From contig NC_091693.1 in the NCBI RefSeq assembly GCF_041296265.1, forward strand, positions 6,295,001 to 6,359,000: a stretch of DNA of 64,000 bases, written 5' to 3'. Each line of letters begins with the position of its first letter. The first letter of the stretch is position 1. This DNA is from Equus caballus (Eukaryota; Chordata; Mammalia; Perissodactyla; Equidae). The position numbers were made by a program, and so were the translations under genes. The notes under the pieces are model-generated. The model had not been told where the DNA came from, did not search any database, and was given only the letters and a program-made list of their open reading frames with translations. Below, one piece after another: positions 55,201 through 64,000 of this stretch.

Positions 55201-55430
55201 TGGGGAATGTGTGTGGAAATGGGTCTTAAGGGTGTTGAATCAAGGTGGGAGAATATAAAGGTGGGAGAATATAAAGGTGGACCAGGCCAAATTTGTGCCC
55301 ACTAAGCAGAGCTACCGGACTCAGTGTCGGAGCTGGAGGGGCTCAGAGTGGCTCTGACCGTTTGCTTGGTTGTTTGATATGAGGGCCCACAGGTGGCCTG
55401 TGCGAGGCTGAAATGTCCTTGGTATGTTAT
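52246..55430. other. Repeat-like intergenic DNA
   Basis: No gene was found. An unassigned dispersed repeat lies at about 52420-52640 and shares its phrase order with the one at 30560-30830 in FXYD7 intron 1. The 53745-54330 stretch looks like another old element ending in a (GT)n run near 54285-54303, but I could not name it. Confidence 0.45.
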
Positions 55431-55684
55431 AGGGCAGAGTCAGCACACTGTTCCTGTAAAAGGCCAGGTGGGAAATGTGTTGGGTTTCGCAGGCCAGTGT
55501 CAGCTGCAGCTGTTCAGCTTTCCCACTGCAGCAGACAAGCAGCCAAAGACCGTTTGTAAGGAAGTGAGCAGGGCTGGGTTCCGATGAAAGTTTATCAACG
55601 AACACTGACATTTGCATTTCATATTGTTTTCATGTGTCACAAGATATTCTTCTTTGATTTTGTTTCAATTAAAAATATAAAAAT

Positions 55685-55937
55685 GGGGGCCGGCCCGGTG
55701 GCACAGCGGTTAAGCTTGCACGTTCTGCTTCTGCGGCCCCAGGTTCGCCAGTTTGGATCCCGGGTGCAGACATGGCACTACTTGGCAAGCCATGCTGTGG
55801 TAGGCGTCCCACGTATAAAGTAGAGGAAGATGGGCATGGTTGTTAGCTCAGGGCCAGGCTTCCTCAGCAAAAAGAGGAGGATTGGCAGCAGTTAGCTCAG
55901 GGCTAATCTTCCTCAAAAAAATAAAATAAAATAAAAA
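55685..55937 (+). mobile_element. ERE SINE inside the hAT element
   Basis: Head GGGGCCGGCCCGG, tRNA-like 'ggttaagc', body and tail (aaaataaaataaaataaaa). The text 'ataaaaatgg' lies before it and again after it, as the target duplication. It looks like one of the youngest copies in the window. Confidence 0.95.
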
Positions 55938-55938
55938 T

Positions 55939-56140
55939 GGGGCTGGCCCAGTGGCATAGTGGTTAAGTTCACACCCTTGGCTTTGGCAGCCTGGGGTTTG
56001 CTGGTTCGGATCCTGGGTGTGGACCTATGCACTGCTCATCAAGCCATGCTCTGGTGGCATTCCACATACAAAACAGAGGAAGATTGGCACAGATGTTAGC
56101 GCCAGGCCTCTTTTCCTCGCCAAATAAATAAATAAATATA
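55939..56140 (+). mobile_element. Second ERE SINE, head to tail with the first
   Basis: It starts at GGGGCTGGCCC directly after the first ERE's right-hand target duplication, lacks the second half of the body and ends in (AAAT)n followed by (TA)n. It is more diverged than its neighbour, so the younger copy probably landed at its left edge. Confidence 0.9.
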
Positions 56141-56284
56141 TGCACACACATATATATATATAAAAATCACCTTTGGTCTGTTGGCCATACAGAAACAGCC
56201 TGTGGGCTTGATTTGGCCCCTGGGCTGTAGATTGCTGACCTTGTTCTAGAGGAAGATATCCAAAGGCCTGGGGCCTGGAGGACC

Positions 56285-56945
56285 CTATGGCAAATAAAAT
56301 AAGCCAGACACAGACAGCAAACACTGCGTGATATCACTTATAAGTGGAAGCTAAAAAAGTCCAACTTGGGGCTAGCCCCATGGCTGAGTGCTTAAAGTTC
56401 CGTCTCCTTTGCTATGGCAGCCCTGGTGCATGGGTTCAGATCCCAGGTGCGGACCTACTCTACTCATCAGCCATGCTGTGGAGGCATCCCACATACAAAG
56501 TAGAGGAAGATTGGCACAGATGTTAGCTTAGGGCCAATCTTCCTCAGCAAAAAAAAAAAAAAAAAAAAATTAAATTCATAGAAGCAGGGAGTGGGGTGGT
56601 GGTTGCCAGGGGCTGGAGAGTTGGGGGAATGGGCAGATTCTGGTTAAAGGGCAGACAATTTCATTTATACAGGATGAATAAGTTCTGGAGATCTAATGTA
56701 CAGCGTGGTGACTATGGTTAATACTACCTCATTTATCACAGTAAACTCAAATTTTCTAAGAGTAGATCTTGTGTTCTCACCACAGAGAAAAAGTGTAACT
56801 CTATGAGGAGATAGAAATGTTAGTTAGCTTGATTTTGGTCATTATTTCACAATGTATACTTATAGCAAAACAGCATATTGTATACCTTAAATATATGTAA
56901 TTTTTATTTGTCAATTAAACCTCAATAAAGCTGGGGAACAAACCC
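56285..56945 (+). mobile_element. L1 LINE 3'UTR, split by an ERE
   Basis: It reads 'gatatcacttataagtgga ... agaagcagggagtgg ... gtggttgccaggggctgg ... accttaaatatatgtaattt' and ends at 'caattaaacctcaataaagc', a classic older-L1 3' end. The ERE at 56368-56569 interrupts it. Confidence 0.9.
56368..56569 (+). mobile_element. ERE SINE inside L1 3'UTR
   Basis: Head GGGGCTAGCCCC, short body and an uninterrupted A-run of about 21 at the 3' end. The pure A-run suggests little time since insertion, although the body is of a shorter ERE subtype. Confidence 0.9.
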
Positions 56946-57164
56946 ACACGGGCTTAGGGAGATTGGAATGCTGAGTGGCTTTGTCATTTAAGAGTTGTTT
57001 ATCCACACACACGGGAGGGTTGGGGGACACAATTTTCACTGTAGCCATCAGAAATAACTTCAGAGGGGGAGTCTGTGTGAGGGGAATTTAGTTTTATAGA
57101 GAAAAAGGGGGAGAGGGAGGGGCTGTTCGAAAGGAAAGTCCATTGGGGGAAAGTAACAGTTCAG

Positions 57165-57470
57165 GGCGCCAGCGGCTTCCCATTGGCTGAGGTGTAGCAG
57201 CTTCCCATTGGCTGAGGTGTAGCGGCTTCCCATTGGCTGAGCTGCAGTGGCTTCCCATTGGCTGAGGTGTAGCTGCTTCCCATTGGCTGAGGTGTAGCGG
57301 CTTCCCATTGGCTGAGGTGTAGCGGCTTCCCATTGGCTGAGGTATAGCAGCTTCCCATTGGCTGAGGTGTAGTGGCTTCCCATTGGCTGAGGTGTAGCTG
57401 CTTCCCATTGGCTGAGGTGTAGTGGCTTCCCATTGACTGAGCTGCAGCATTTCTCACTGGCTGGGCTGTG
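57165..57470. repeat. 25-bp tandem array carrying CCAAT boxes, about 12 units
   Basis: The unit cttcccattggctgaggtgtagcgg repeats with exact 25-base period; 'cccattg' starts near 57178, 57203, 57228 and so on to about 57428, with a decayed last unit at about 57450. Each unit carries ATTGG, the reverse of CCAAT. Between-unit changes are few (gcgg/gcag/gtgg/gctg before cttccc). Confidence 0.95.
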
Positions 57471-57669
57471 GCTGGGGAGGGAGAGAAATCTTTCTTCAGT
57501 GGTAAAGTCGTTGTACTTTCTTTTGAAGATGCAAGCAGCCATCTCTTCCTGTTTGGTATAACGGACAATGGGTGATAAGGTGTGAGAGCTCCACCTACAG
57601 TCCTTCCCAACTCCACTTTAGTTAAAGTTTCTTTATTAATTTCCACAGTGGAAAGGGAAATAATCAGAC

Positions 57670-59900
57670 TTTCCAAGAATTACTGGCACTGGTTTGAACT
57701 GACTCTAATTCCTGGATTTCCAAAGCATCACTCAGTTCACTAGTCAGAGCAGGGCCTACGGAGGTCAGGTGATCAATGGAGGTTTTAATCAGCCCCTGAA
57801 TCAACCCTGTGGATATTTCCTCAGTGCTGAAATGCGTAATTGGAATAGACATCTTGAGCAGCTAGAAGAATCCCAACATTGGTTTGCTGACCCATGCCAT
57901 GAGGGATATTATGGTAGGAAAAGCCAAGTGGGAGCCTCTGGAGCTATCTCTGCCTATGAAAATACTAAGCCAAATGCAATGCCACATTCCTGGAGAGATT
58001 GCAGAGATTGGTGCCGCCATTAAGGACTTGAAAGATGCAGGGTGGTGATTCCCACCACACACCTGTTCAACTTGCCTATTTGGCCGGTGAGGAAGACAGA
58101 TGGCTCTTGAAGAATGACAGTGGATCATCATAAGCTTAATCAGGTTGTGGCTGCAATTGCAGCTTTTGTTCCAAATGGGCTTTTGTTGATGGAGAAATCA
58201 ACACATCTCCTGGGACCTGGTATGTAGTTATTGATCTGGAAAATGCTGTTTTTGTCTATATCTGTTAGTAAAGACCATCAGAGGAAGTTTGTTTTCAGCT
58301 GGCAAAGCCAGCAATACACCTTCACTGTCCCATCTTAGGGGTATATCAGTGCTCTCGCCCTAGGTCATAATATGGTCTGGATTGCCCTTACTCAGCTTCC
58401 TTTTCCACAAGACGGCTTGCTGTTCCATTATCTTGATGATATGATGATGATTTGATCTGATGAACAAGAAGTAGCAACCACTTTAGACATGTTCATAAGA
58501 CACTTGCATGCCAGAGGGTAGGAGACAAATCCCACCACCCCCTACAAAACTTCAGGGGCCTGTCACTTCAGGGGAAGTTCCTAGGGTCCAGTTATTTGAC
58601 GCATGTTGAGATATTCCTTCTTGGGTGAAGGAAAAGCTGCTGCATCTGCCCCTCCCATCACTAAGAGGGAGGCACCATGCCTGGGGAGCCCCGTTGGATT
58701 TTGGAGTCAACATACACCTCATTTGGGAGTGCCTCTGTGGTTCATTTACCGAGCAAGCTGAAACGCTGCCAGTTTTGAGTAGGATCCAGCACAGGAGAAT
58801 GCTCTGCAGCAGATTCAGGCTGATATGATGGTGCTTGAAGTGTCAGTGGTAGAAAGAGATGCTGTTCGGAGACTTCAGTGCCCCCTGTAGGTGAACCGCA
58901 GTGCAGACCTCCAGGATTTGGGGGAAAGTCATGTCATTCTCTGAAAAAGTAATTACTTTACTTTTGAGAAACCATTTTTTGGCTTTCTGCTGGGCCTTAG
59001 TGGAGACTGAACCCTTGACTGTGGGCCACCAACGTCCTATGTGAACTGAACTGCCCATCGTTATCTGTGTGTTGTTGGACCCAACAAGCCATAGAGTTGG
59101 GCACGCACAGCAACACTCTCTGGAAGAGATTTATACAAGGCTGGGCTCCAGCAAGTCCTGAAGGCACAGGTAATCTGCATGAAGAAGTTGCTCAGATGTC
59201 CAGCTTCCTTATGGATGATTCATTGCCTTCTGTCTCTCAAACTGCACCAGTGGCCCATAGGGCATCCCCAGTTGACTGATAAAGAAAAAACCTCAGACCC
59301 GGTTTACATATCGTTCTGCAGGGCATGCAGGCACCACCCCAAAGGGGACAACTGTAGCACTACATCCCCATTCTGGGACACCCCTGAAGGACAAGGGTAA
59401 AGGGAAATTTTCCCAATGGGCAGAAATTTGAGCAGTGAACCTGGTTGCCTATTTTGACTGGAAGGAGAGATGTCCAGAAATTTAGATCTCTATCAATTCA
59501 TGGGTTGTGACTAATGGTTTGGCTAGACGGTCAAAGACTGCTACAGAGTCTAGGGAAGAGGTATGTGGATAGAACTTTCCGGAGTGAGAAGATAATTGTG
59601 TCCCATGTGATACAATTCCAATGCTCACCAAAGAGTGACCTCAGAGAGTAAGATTTTAGGAAGACAGGATAACCCATTCTGTGGACATCAGTCAGCCGCC
59701 TTCCCCAATGACTCCTGTCTTTGCTCAATAAGCTCACTAACAGTGTAGCCAAGTGGCAGTGGTGGAGGTTGTTCATGGGCTCAGCAACGAGAACATCCGC
59801 TTCCGAGGCTGATCTGGCTACTGCCGCTGAGAAATGCCCAGTCGACCAGCAGCAGAGAGCAACTCCAATTCCCTGACATAGCACTGCTCCTCCAGAGCAT
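57670..59900 (+). mobile_element. Decayed ERV pol region
   Basis: A fossil of an endogenous retrovirus on the plus strand. Reverse-transcriptase-related text lies at about 58050-58460 (with an LDD-type core) and further pol-like text follows to about 59.8 kb. It is broken in many places. No gag, env or flanking LTR pair was recognised around it. The class is uncertain; class III (ERVL-like) is suspected from the flavour of the RT stretch. It is old, consistent with the other worn repeats nearby. Confidence 0.6.
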
Positions 59901-59974
59901 CAGCCAGCTCGATGATGGCAGGTGGATTACAGTGAACTCCTTCCCTTATGGAAAGAGCAGCACTTTGTTCTCTA

Positions 59975-60128
59975 TTTTTTTTTCTAATAGCTTTATTGTA
60001 ATATAATTCACAAACCATACAATTCACAGCTTTAAAGTGTACAAGTCAGTAGTTTTTGGTACATTGACAGATTTTTACAACCATCCCCACAATCAATTTT
60101 AGAACATTTTCTTCACCCTGGAAGGAAA
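59975..60128 (-). repeat. Old L1-type 3' fragment (reverse)
   Basis: The text 'agctttattgtaatataatt', 'cacaatcaattttagaacat', 'caccctggaaggaaaccctg' is a common old-LINE 3' phrase on the reverse strand. Confidence 0.5.
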
Positions 60129-60994
60129 CCCTGAGAGGATTCTGGGAAGATGGTGGAGTAGGAAGCACCAGGAATCCATCTCCCACATAGACAACAACTG
60201 CATTGGCAGGGTGTGTCTCATGTTACTATTTTGGGAATCTGGACTCTATTGAAGGCTGCCAACTTCCAAGGGAAGGCTTGGATGGTAAATTGTGGTTAAT
60301 TTAAACTCTTAGCACAGTAACAGCTACCCATCCCCAACCTCAGCCTGTGGTGGGCAGCCGTGCACGTGTTCCTGAGCAGCTTGCATACAGTCTGCTGGAC
60401 CAACGTGGGCAAAAAGCACCTTGTCCTGTGCTCTGATCACTGATGGCTGCTTCTGATCATGGAGGTGCAGGCAAAGAGGCAGGCCATCATTGTAGTTGCA
60501 TCTCCCTTCATTGTTGCAAGCCTCTCCTCCTCCAGCTCAAATGACTTCCAGGGGATTTAAAGGGCTGGTGCCCTATTTTCCCACTTTCATTTTTCTCTTT
60601 TTCCCCTTCAGGAGCCAGATAGTAAAGACTGGGACATCCAAAAACAACTGCCTACACAGGAAAAATTAGAAGGAGACCGTGCACGCCCAGGGAAAGGGGC
60701 AGGCTAAGAAAAGAGCTCAGAAGACCTTAAGTTTATACCCCAGGATGATCCTTGGCACAGAAACAGCCTACAGCAATCAAAAAAAAACAGGAACAATAGC
60801 AAAAAACAGCAAATCCTTGGGATGGGAGAGAATCTGATTTCCAGAGTTATGGTTTTCAATAAAAAATCACAAAATGTATAAATAAACAGGAAAACATGGC
60901 CAATTCAATGGAAAAAATTAAGCAACAGGAACTGTCTCTGAAAAACGTGTGGTAGCAAATCTAACAGACAAAGACTTTCAGACAATTGTCTTAA

Positions 60995-61312
60995 GTTCAA
61001 ACATTTTGCAATGTCTACAAACATCAAATTATTATGTCGTACACCCGGAACTATTATAATGTTATGTCAATTATATTTCAATAAAAAAGCAATTTAAAAA
61101 AAATAATAGAGTAGATTTTAAAAGTCTTCACCACAAGAAAACAATTTTTGTAACTATGTATAGTGATGGATGTTAACTAGACTTATTGTGGTGACCATGT
61201 CCCAATGTATACAAGTATTGAATCATTATATCGTACACCTTGAATTAATATAATGTTATATGTCAATTATACCTCAATAAAATAATAATAATAATAATAA
61301 TAATAATAATTT
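60995..61312 (+). mobile_element. L1 3' end(s) nested in the older L1
   Basis: Two successive L1 3' terminal phrases ('gttatgtcaattatatttca' near 61061 and 'atgtcaattatacctcaata' near 61260), the second ending in (AAT)n of about 9 units. The host L1's ORF1-side text resumes at 'ggaggctcaaacaacc'. Confidence 0.75.
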
Positions 61313-62181
61313 TTTAAAAAGGAGGCTCAAACAACCAGAAGAATAATTGGAGAAAGTCAAAATGATGTATGAACAAAATGAAAATATAAATAAAGACAGA
61401 AAATCTGAAAAGAAACCAAGAAGAAATTCTGGAGCTGAAATGTACAATAGCTGAAATGAAAAATTCATTAGAGAGATTCAGTGGCAAATTTGAGCAGATA
61501 GAAGACAGAATGAGTGAACCTGCAGATAAGGCAATGGAAATGATCAAGCCCAGGGAATAGGAAAAGAAGGAGTGAACAGAGCCTAAGGGACCCAGGGAAC
61601 ATCATCAAGTCGACCCACATACATATTGCCAGAAGGAGACGAGAGAAAGGGCAGAGAGAATATTTGAAGAAATAGTGGCTGAAAACTTCCCAAATTTGAT
61701 GAAAGATATGATTATAAACATCCAAGAAGCTAAATAAAACTCCAAGTAAGATGAACTCAAAGAGACACACATGGGAACACATTATAATCAAACTTTCAAA
61801 AGCAAAAGGAAAAAAAAAAGAATCTTGAAAGCAACAAGAAAGAAGTGATCTGTCACATACATGAGATCCTCAATAAGACTATCAGCAGATTTCTCATCAG
61901 AAACTTTGGAAGCCACAAAGCAGTGGGCTGATATATTCAAAGCGCTAAAACAGAAACCCTGAACCTTGAGCAAGAACCCAAATCCAGCAAAACTGTCTTT
62001 CCCAAGTGAGGGAGAAATTAAGACATTCCTAGATAAACAAAAGCTGAGGGGGGTTTGTTAGCACTAGACCTACCCTGCAAGAAATGCTTAAGGGGGTCCT
62101 GCAGGGTGAGATGAAAGGACGCTGGATAGTAATTGGAAGCCATATGAAGAAATAAAGATCTCAATAAAGGTAAATACATGG

Positions 62182-62977
62182 TGAGATTCTGCACCCGATT
62201 TTGATGTGTGGGTTTTTTCCCCATGCCAAGTAATTCTCCAACACCAGCGGGTGTCTTACAACTCAACAATTCTAACACTCTCTCTCCAGAGGTAGCATCA
62301 GATTCCACAGATTAAAGGCTCAGTCCAATAAGACTACCCCTCCTTCAGACGCCAATTGCAAGTCCAGGTCGTCACCTGTGCTTCTGAGCAGCTGGCTATA
62401 AATTGGAGGTTCCAATGATCCACTCCTTGGGTTTGATTAATTTGCCAGAATGGCTCACAGAACTCAGAGAAACATCTTACTTACTAGATTACTGATTTGT
62501 TATAAAAGGATATAACTCAGGAACAGCCAGATGGAAGAGATGCATAGGGCAAGGTATACAGAAGGGGCATGGAGCTTGCATGCCCTCTTTGAGAGTGCCT
62601 CTCTCCCCAGCTCTCCATGTCTCCCCCAACCCAGGAGATCTCTGAGCCCTGTCCTTTTGGATTTTTATGGAGGCTTCATCACACAGGCATGATTGATCGA
62701 ATTGCTCGCCATTGGTGATTGAAGTCAATCTCCAGCCTCTCTCCTGTCTCAGGAGGTGGGAGGTGGGACTGAAAGTTCCAGCCCTCTGATCACATGGTCA
62801 GCTCCACTTGCAACCAGTTCCCGCCCTTAGGCACATTCCAAAAGTTGCCTCATTAACATAACAAAAGATACCTTTAGCACTCTCATCACAGGAAATTCCA
62901 TGAGTTTTAGGAGCTCTGTGCCAGGAAAGGGGATGAAGACCAAATACATATTTCTGATGACGAGTCACGATATCGCA
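62182..62977 (-). mobile_element. Solo ERVL-type LTR with 5-bp target duplication
   Basis: 796 bases, TG at the left edge and CA at the right. CATGG is duplicated on both sides (62177-62181 and 62978-62982). The L1 host text reads on from 'aaatacatgg' to 'gcaattataaaag' when the LTR is taken out, which fixes both ends. The sense strand is minus, by comparison with its relative at 51381-52245. It is a fossil with whole ends and no internal ERV part. A 5-bp duplication is usual for class III. Confidence 0.85.
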
Positions 62978-63290
62978 CATGGGCAATTATAAAAGTTAAT
63001 ATTATTGTAATAATGATTTGCAGTACACTTTTTGTTTCCTATGATGTAAGAGACAAACACATTTTTAAAAATTATGAGTCTAAAAGCTAGTATTATTGTA
63101 ACTTTGATTTGTAACTCCATATTTTGTTTTCTATATAATTTAAGACACTAATACATTTAAAAGTATTATTAGTTTGTGTTTTGGGGCACACAATGTATAA
63201 AGCTGTAAGTTTATGACATTGACAACCAAAAGGGCAGAGGATGGAGCTGTAAGGGAGCAGAATTTTCATGTGGTGTTGAGATTAAACTGG

Positions 63291-63867
63291 TGACAAATAA
63301 AAATGGCAAGTAATAGAATATATTGGAGTATATCAGGAAGCCATTTGGTGTAAACCTAATTTGGCCTGACCTTGTCTTTCCAAAAGGGCCTGACCAAGGG
63401 CCGTTGAGCATGCATTGTATATCTGCTTTAGATATTCCCTATAGCAAGAACAAAGGCCCTTGAGATAAAGGTGCAACTTCTCTCCCCCTCCCAACGTTGG
63501 CATTTCCTTAAGGATTAAGCATCTTTCCTTAGGCTAGGAACTGATTGCTGCGCTCACCTGTGACCACCCAGCTCGAGACAATAGACTTGCCTCCTGCTAT
63601 GCCCTCTGAGACAGCAGACCCACTACCTGCTGTGTCCATCAAGCACTGTGCCGACAGGGCAATCTTGTGACTGTTGTGGGAGGGAAATTTCAATCATATG
63701 TGAAACATCCTGTTTGGGGGTATATAACCACTCTGTATACCTCACTTCTTGGTGCCCTTCTTCTTTTGGGAAGAAAGGCCCCAGGCCATGGTCCTCAGAT
63801 TTTAGCTCAGAATAAACTCACCCAAATTTTCATTTATAGATTGGTTATGGATTATTTTTCATTGACA
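63291..63867 (+). mobile_element. Solo ERV1-like LTR with 4-bp target duplication
   Basis: 577 bases starting TGACAAATAAA and ending TTTTCATTGACA. The flanks are CTGG (63287-63290) and TTGG (63868-63871), one base apart. The surrounding L1 text is continuous across it. A TATA-like tatataa (63721-63727) and AATAAA (63811-63816) are in the right order for U3-R on the plus strand. A 4-bp duplication suggests class I. No internal part remains. Confidence 0.8.
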
Positions 63868-64000
63868 TTGGTATAAATTCAAATTAGATTGTTATAACTT
63901 TAGAATGTTAAACTTAATCCCCATTTTAACCACAAAAAAAAAGCTATAGAATGAATATGAAAATAGCTATATGAAAGGAAATGAGAAAGACATTTAAATA

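Larger units (their letters stand above)
55437..56241. mobile_element. hAT-type nonautonomous DNA transposon, split by two EREs
   Basis: Left end 'gtcagcacactgttcctgta' and right end 'ctgtagattgctgacc' are imperfect inverted repeats of the hAT 'GGTCGGCAAAC' type. Inside are 'ggccaggtgggaaatgtgtt', 'gcaggccagtgtcagctgc' and 'tttggcccctgggctgtag', the familiar body. Two ERE copies sit inside, leaving about 340 bases of the original element. Confidence 0.75.
60130..64000 (+). mobile_element. Old L1 LINE, 5' half, with nested insertions
   Basis: It begins with the L1 5' phrase 'gggaagatggtggagtagga', passes ORF1-like text ('ttctggagctgaaatgtac', 'gaaaacttcccaaatttgatg', 'acattcctagataaacaaaag') and continues into the ORF1-ORF2 spacer ('gggcacacaatgtataaagc', 'taatccccattttaaccac'). 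ORF2 would start beyond the window. ORF1 is no longer open. Three insertions break it: L1 3' ends at about 60995-61312 and two solo LTRs at 62182-62977 and 63291-63867. The L1 text resumes exactly across each LTR. Confidence 0.85.

Noticed and set aside
55685-56569. ERE heads as tRNA genes
   Set aside because: EREs are tRNA-derived and keep A/B-box-like text, but the bodies do not fold as a tRNA and they end in A-rich tails.
57165-57470. Tandem array as a CRISPR array
   Set aside because: The units abut with a strict 25-base period and no unique spacers, and the genome is mammalian.
63345-63871. Alternative start of the right-hand solo LTR at TG 63349 with a perfect TTGG duplication
   Set aside because: It is attractive because TTGG flanks both sides exactly, but the L1 host text stops at 63290 and resumes at 63868, so the inserted piece must begin at 63291.

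Overview
This is a stretch of mammalian nuclear DNA, almost certainly from a perissodactyl and most likely a horse-type genome (Equus). Seven copies of the equine tRNA-derived SINE (ERE, with a GGGGC(C/T)GGCCC head, a 'gttaagt' box and an A-rich tail) lie in it, several with clean target duplications. Introns begin GT and end AG, and old mammalian repeats (MIR, L2, L1, hAT) are everywhere. The single-copy genes match the mammalian FXYD cluster that lies on human 19q13.12.

Five protein-coding genes can be built exon by exon with no frame problem. In order they are FXYD3 (+, ATG 6969 to stop 9802, 87 aa), LGI4 (-, ATG 18871 to stop 11435, 9 coding exons, 537 aa), FXYD1/phospholemman (+, 24279-27017, 92 aa), FXYD7 (+, 27582-35537, 80 aa) and FXYD5/dysadherin (+, 37024-47178, 177 aa). 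FXYD3 and LGI4 are tail to tail, LGI4 and FXYD1 head to head, and FXYD1-FXYD7-FXYD5 are in tandem, with only about 300 bp between the FXYD1 poly(A) signal and the FXYD7 start codon. The four FXYD proteins are single-pass regulators of the Na,K-ATPase. All carry the P-F-x-Y-D signature and in all four an intron splits the Asp codon of that signature after its first base. LGI4 is an unrelated secreted LRR/EPTP protein of peripheral glia.

Region by region: 1-4.2 kb is intergenic, with an L2 piece and one ERE. 4.2-9.9 kb is FXYD3. 10.8-18.9 kb is LGI4, whose introns hold an L2 3' end, an ERE, a MIR and a 0.87-kb CAN-triplet array. 19-24 kb is the LGI4/FXYD1 divergent spacer, with a MIR cluster, GT-rich DNA and a perfect CArG box. 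24.2-47.4 kb holds FXYD1, FXYD7 and FXYD5. From 47.4 kb to the end I find no host gene. That part is a repeat graveyard of L1 pieces, EREs, a hAT-type element, ERV LTR fossils, a decayed ERV pol region and a 25-bp CCAAT-bearing tandem array. It ends in one old L1 (from about 60.13 kb) into which two solo LTRs have inserted.

I see no previously undescribed biological system. The points most worth checking are a CpG-promoter-like motif set in the LGI4 3' end, the CArG box upstream of FXYD1, two in-frame tandem donors in FXYD7, a consensus 5' splice site overlapping the FXYD5 stop codon, and the nested LTR insertions with readable target duplications. Gene names come from recalled family sequences, not from a database search.
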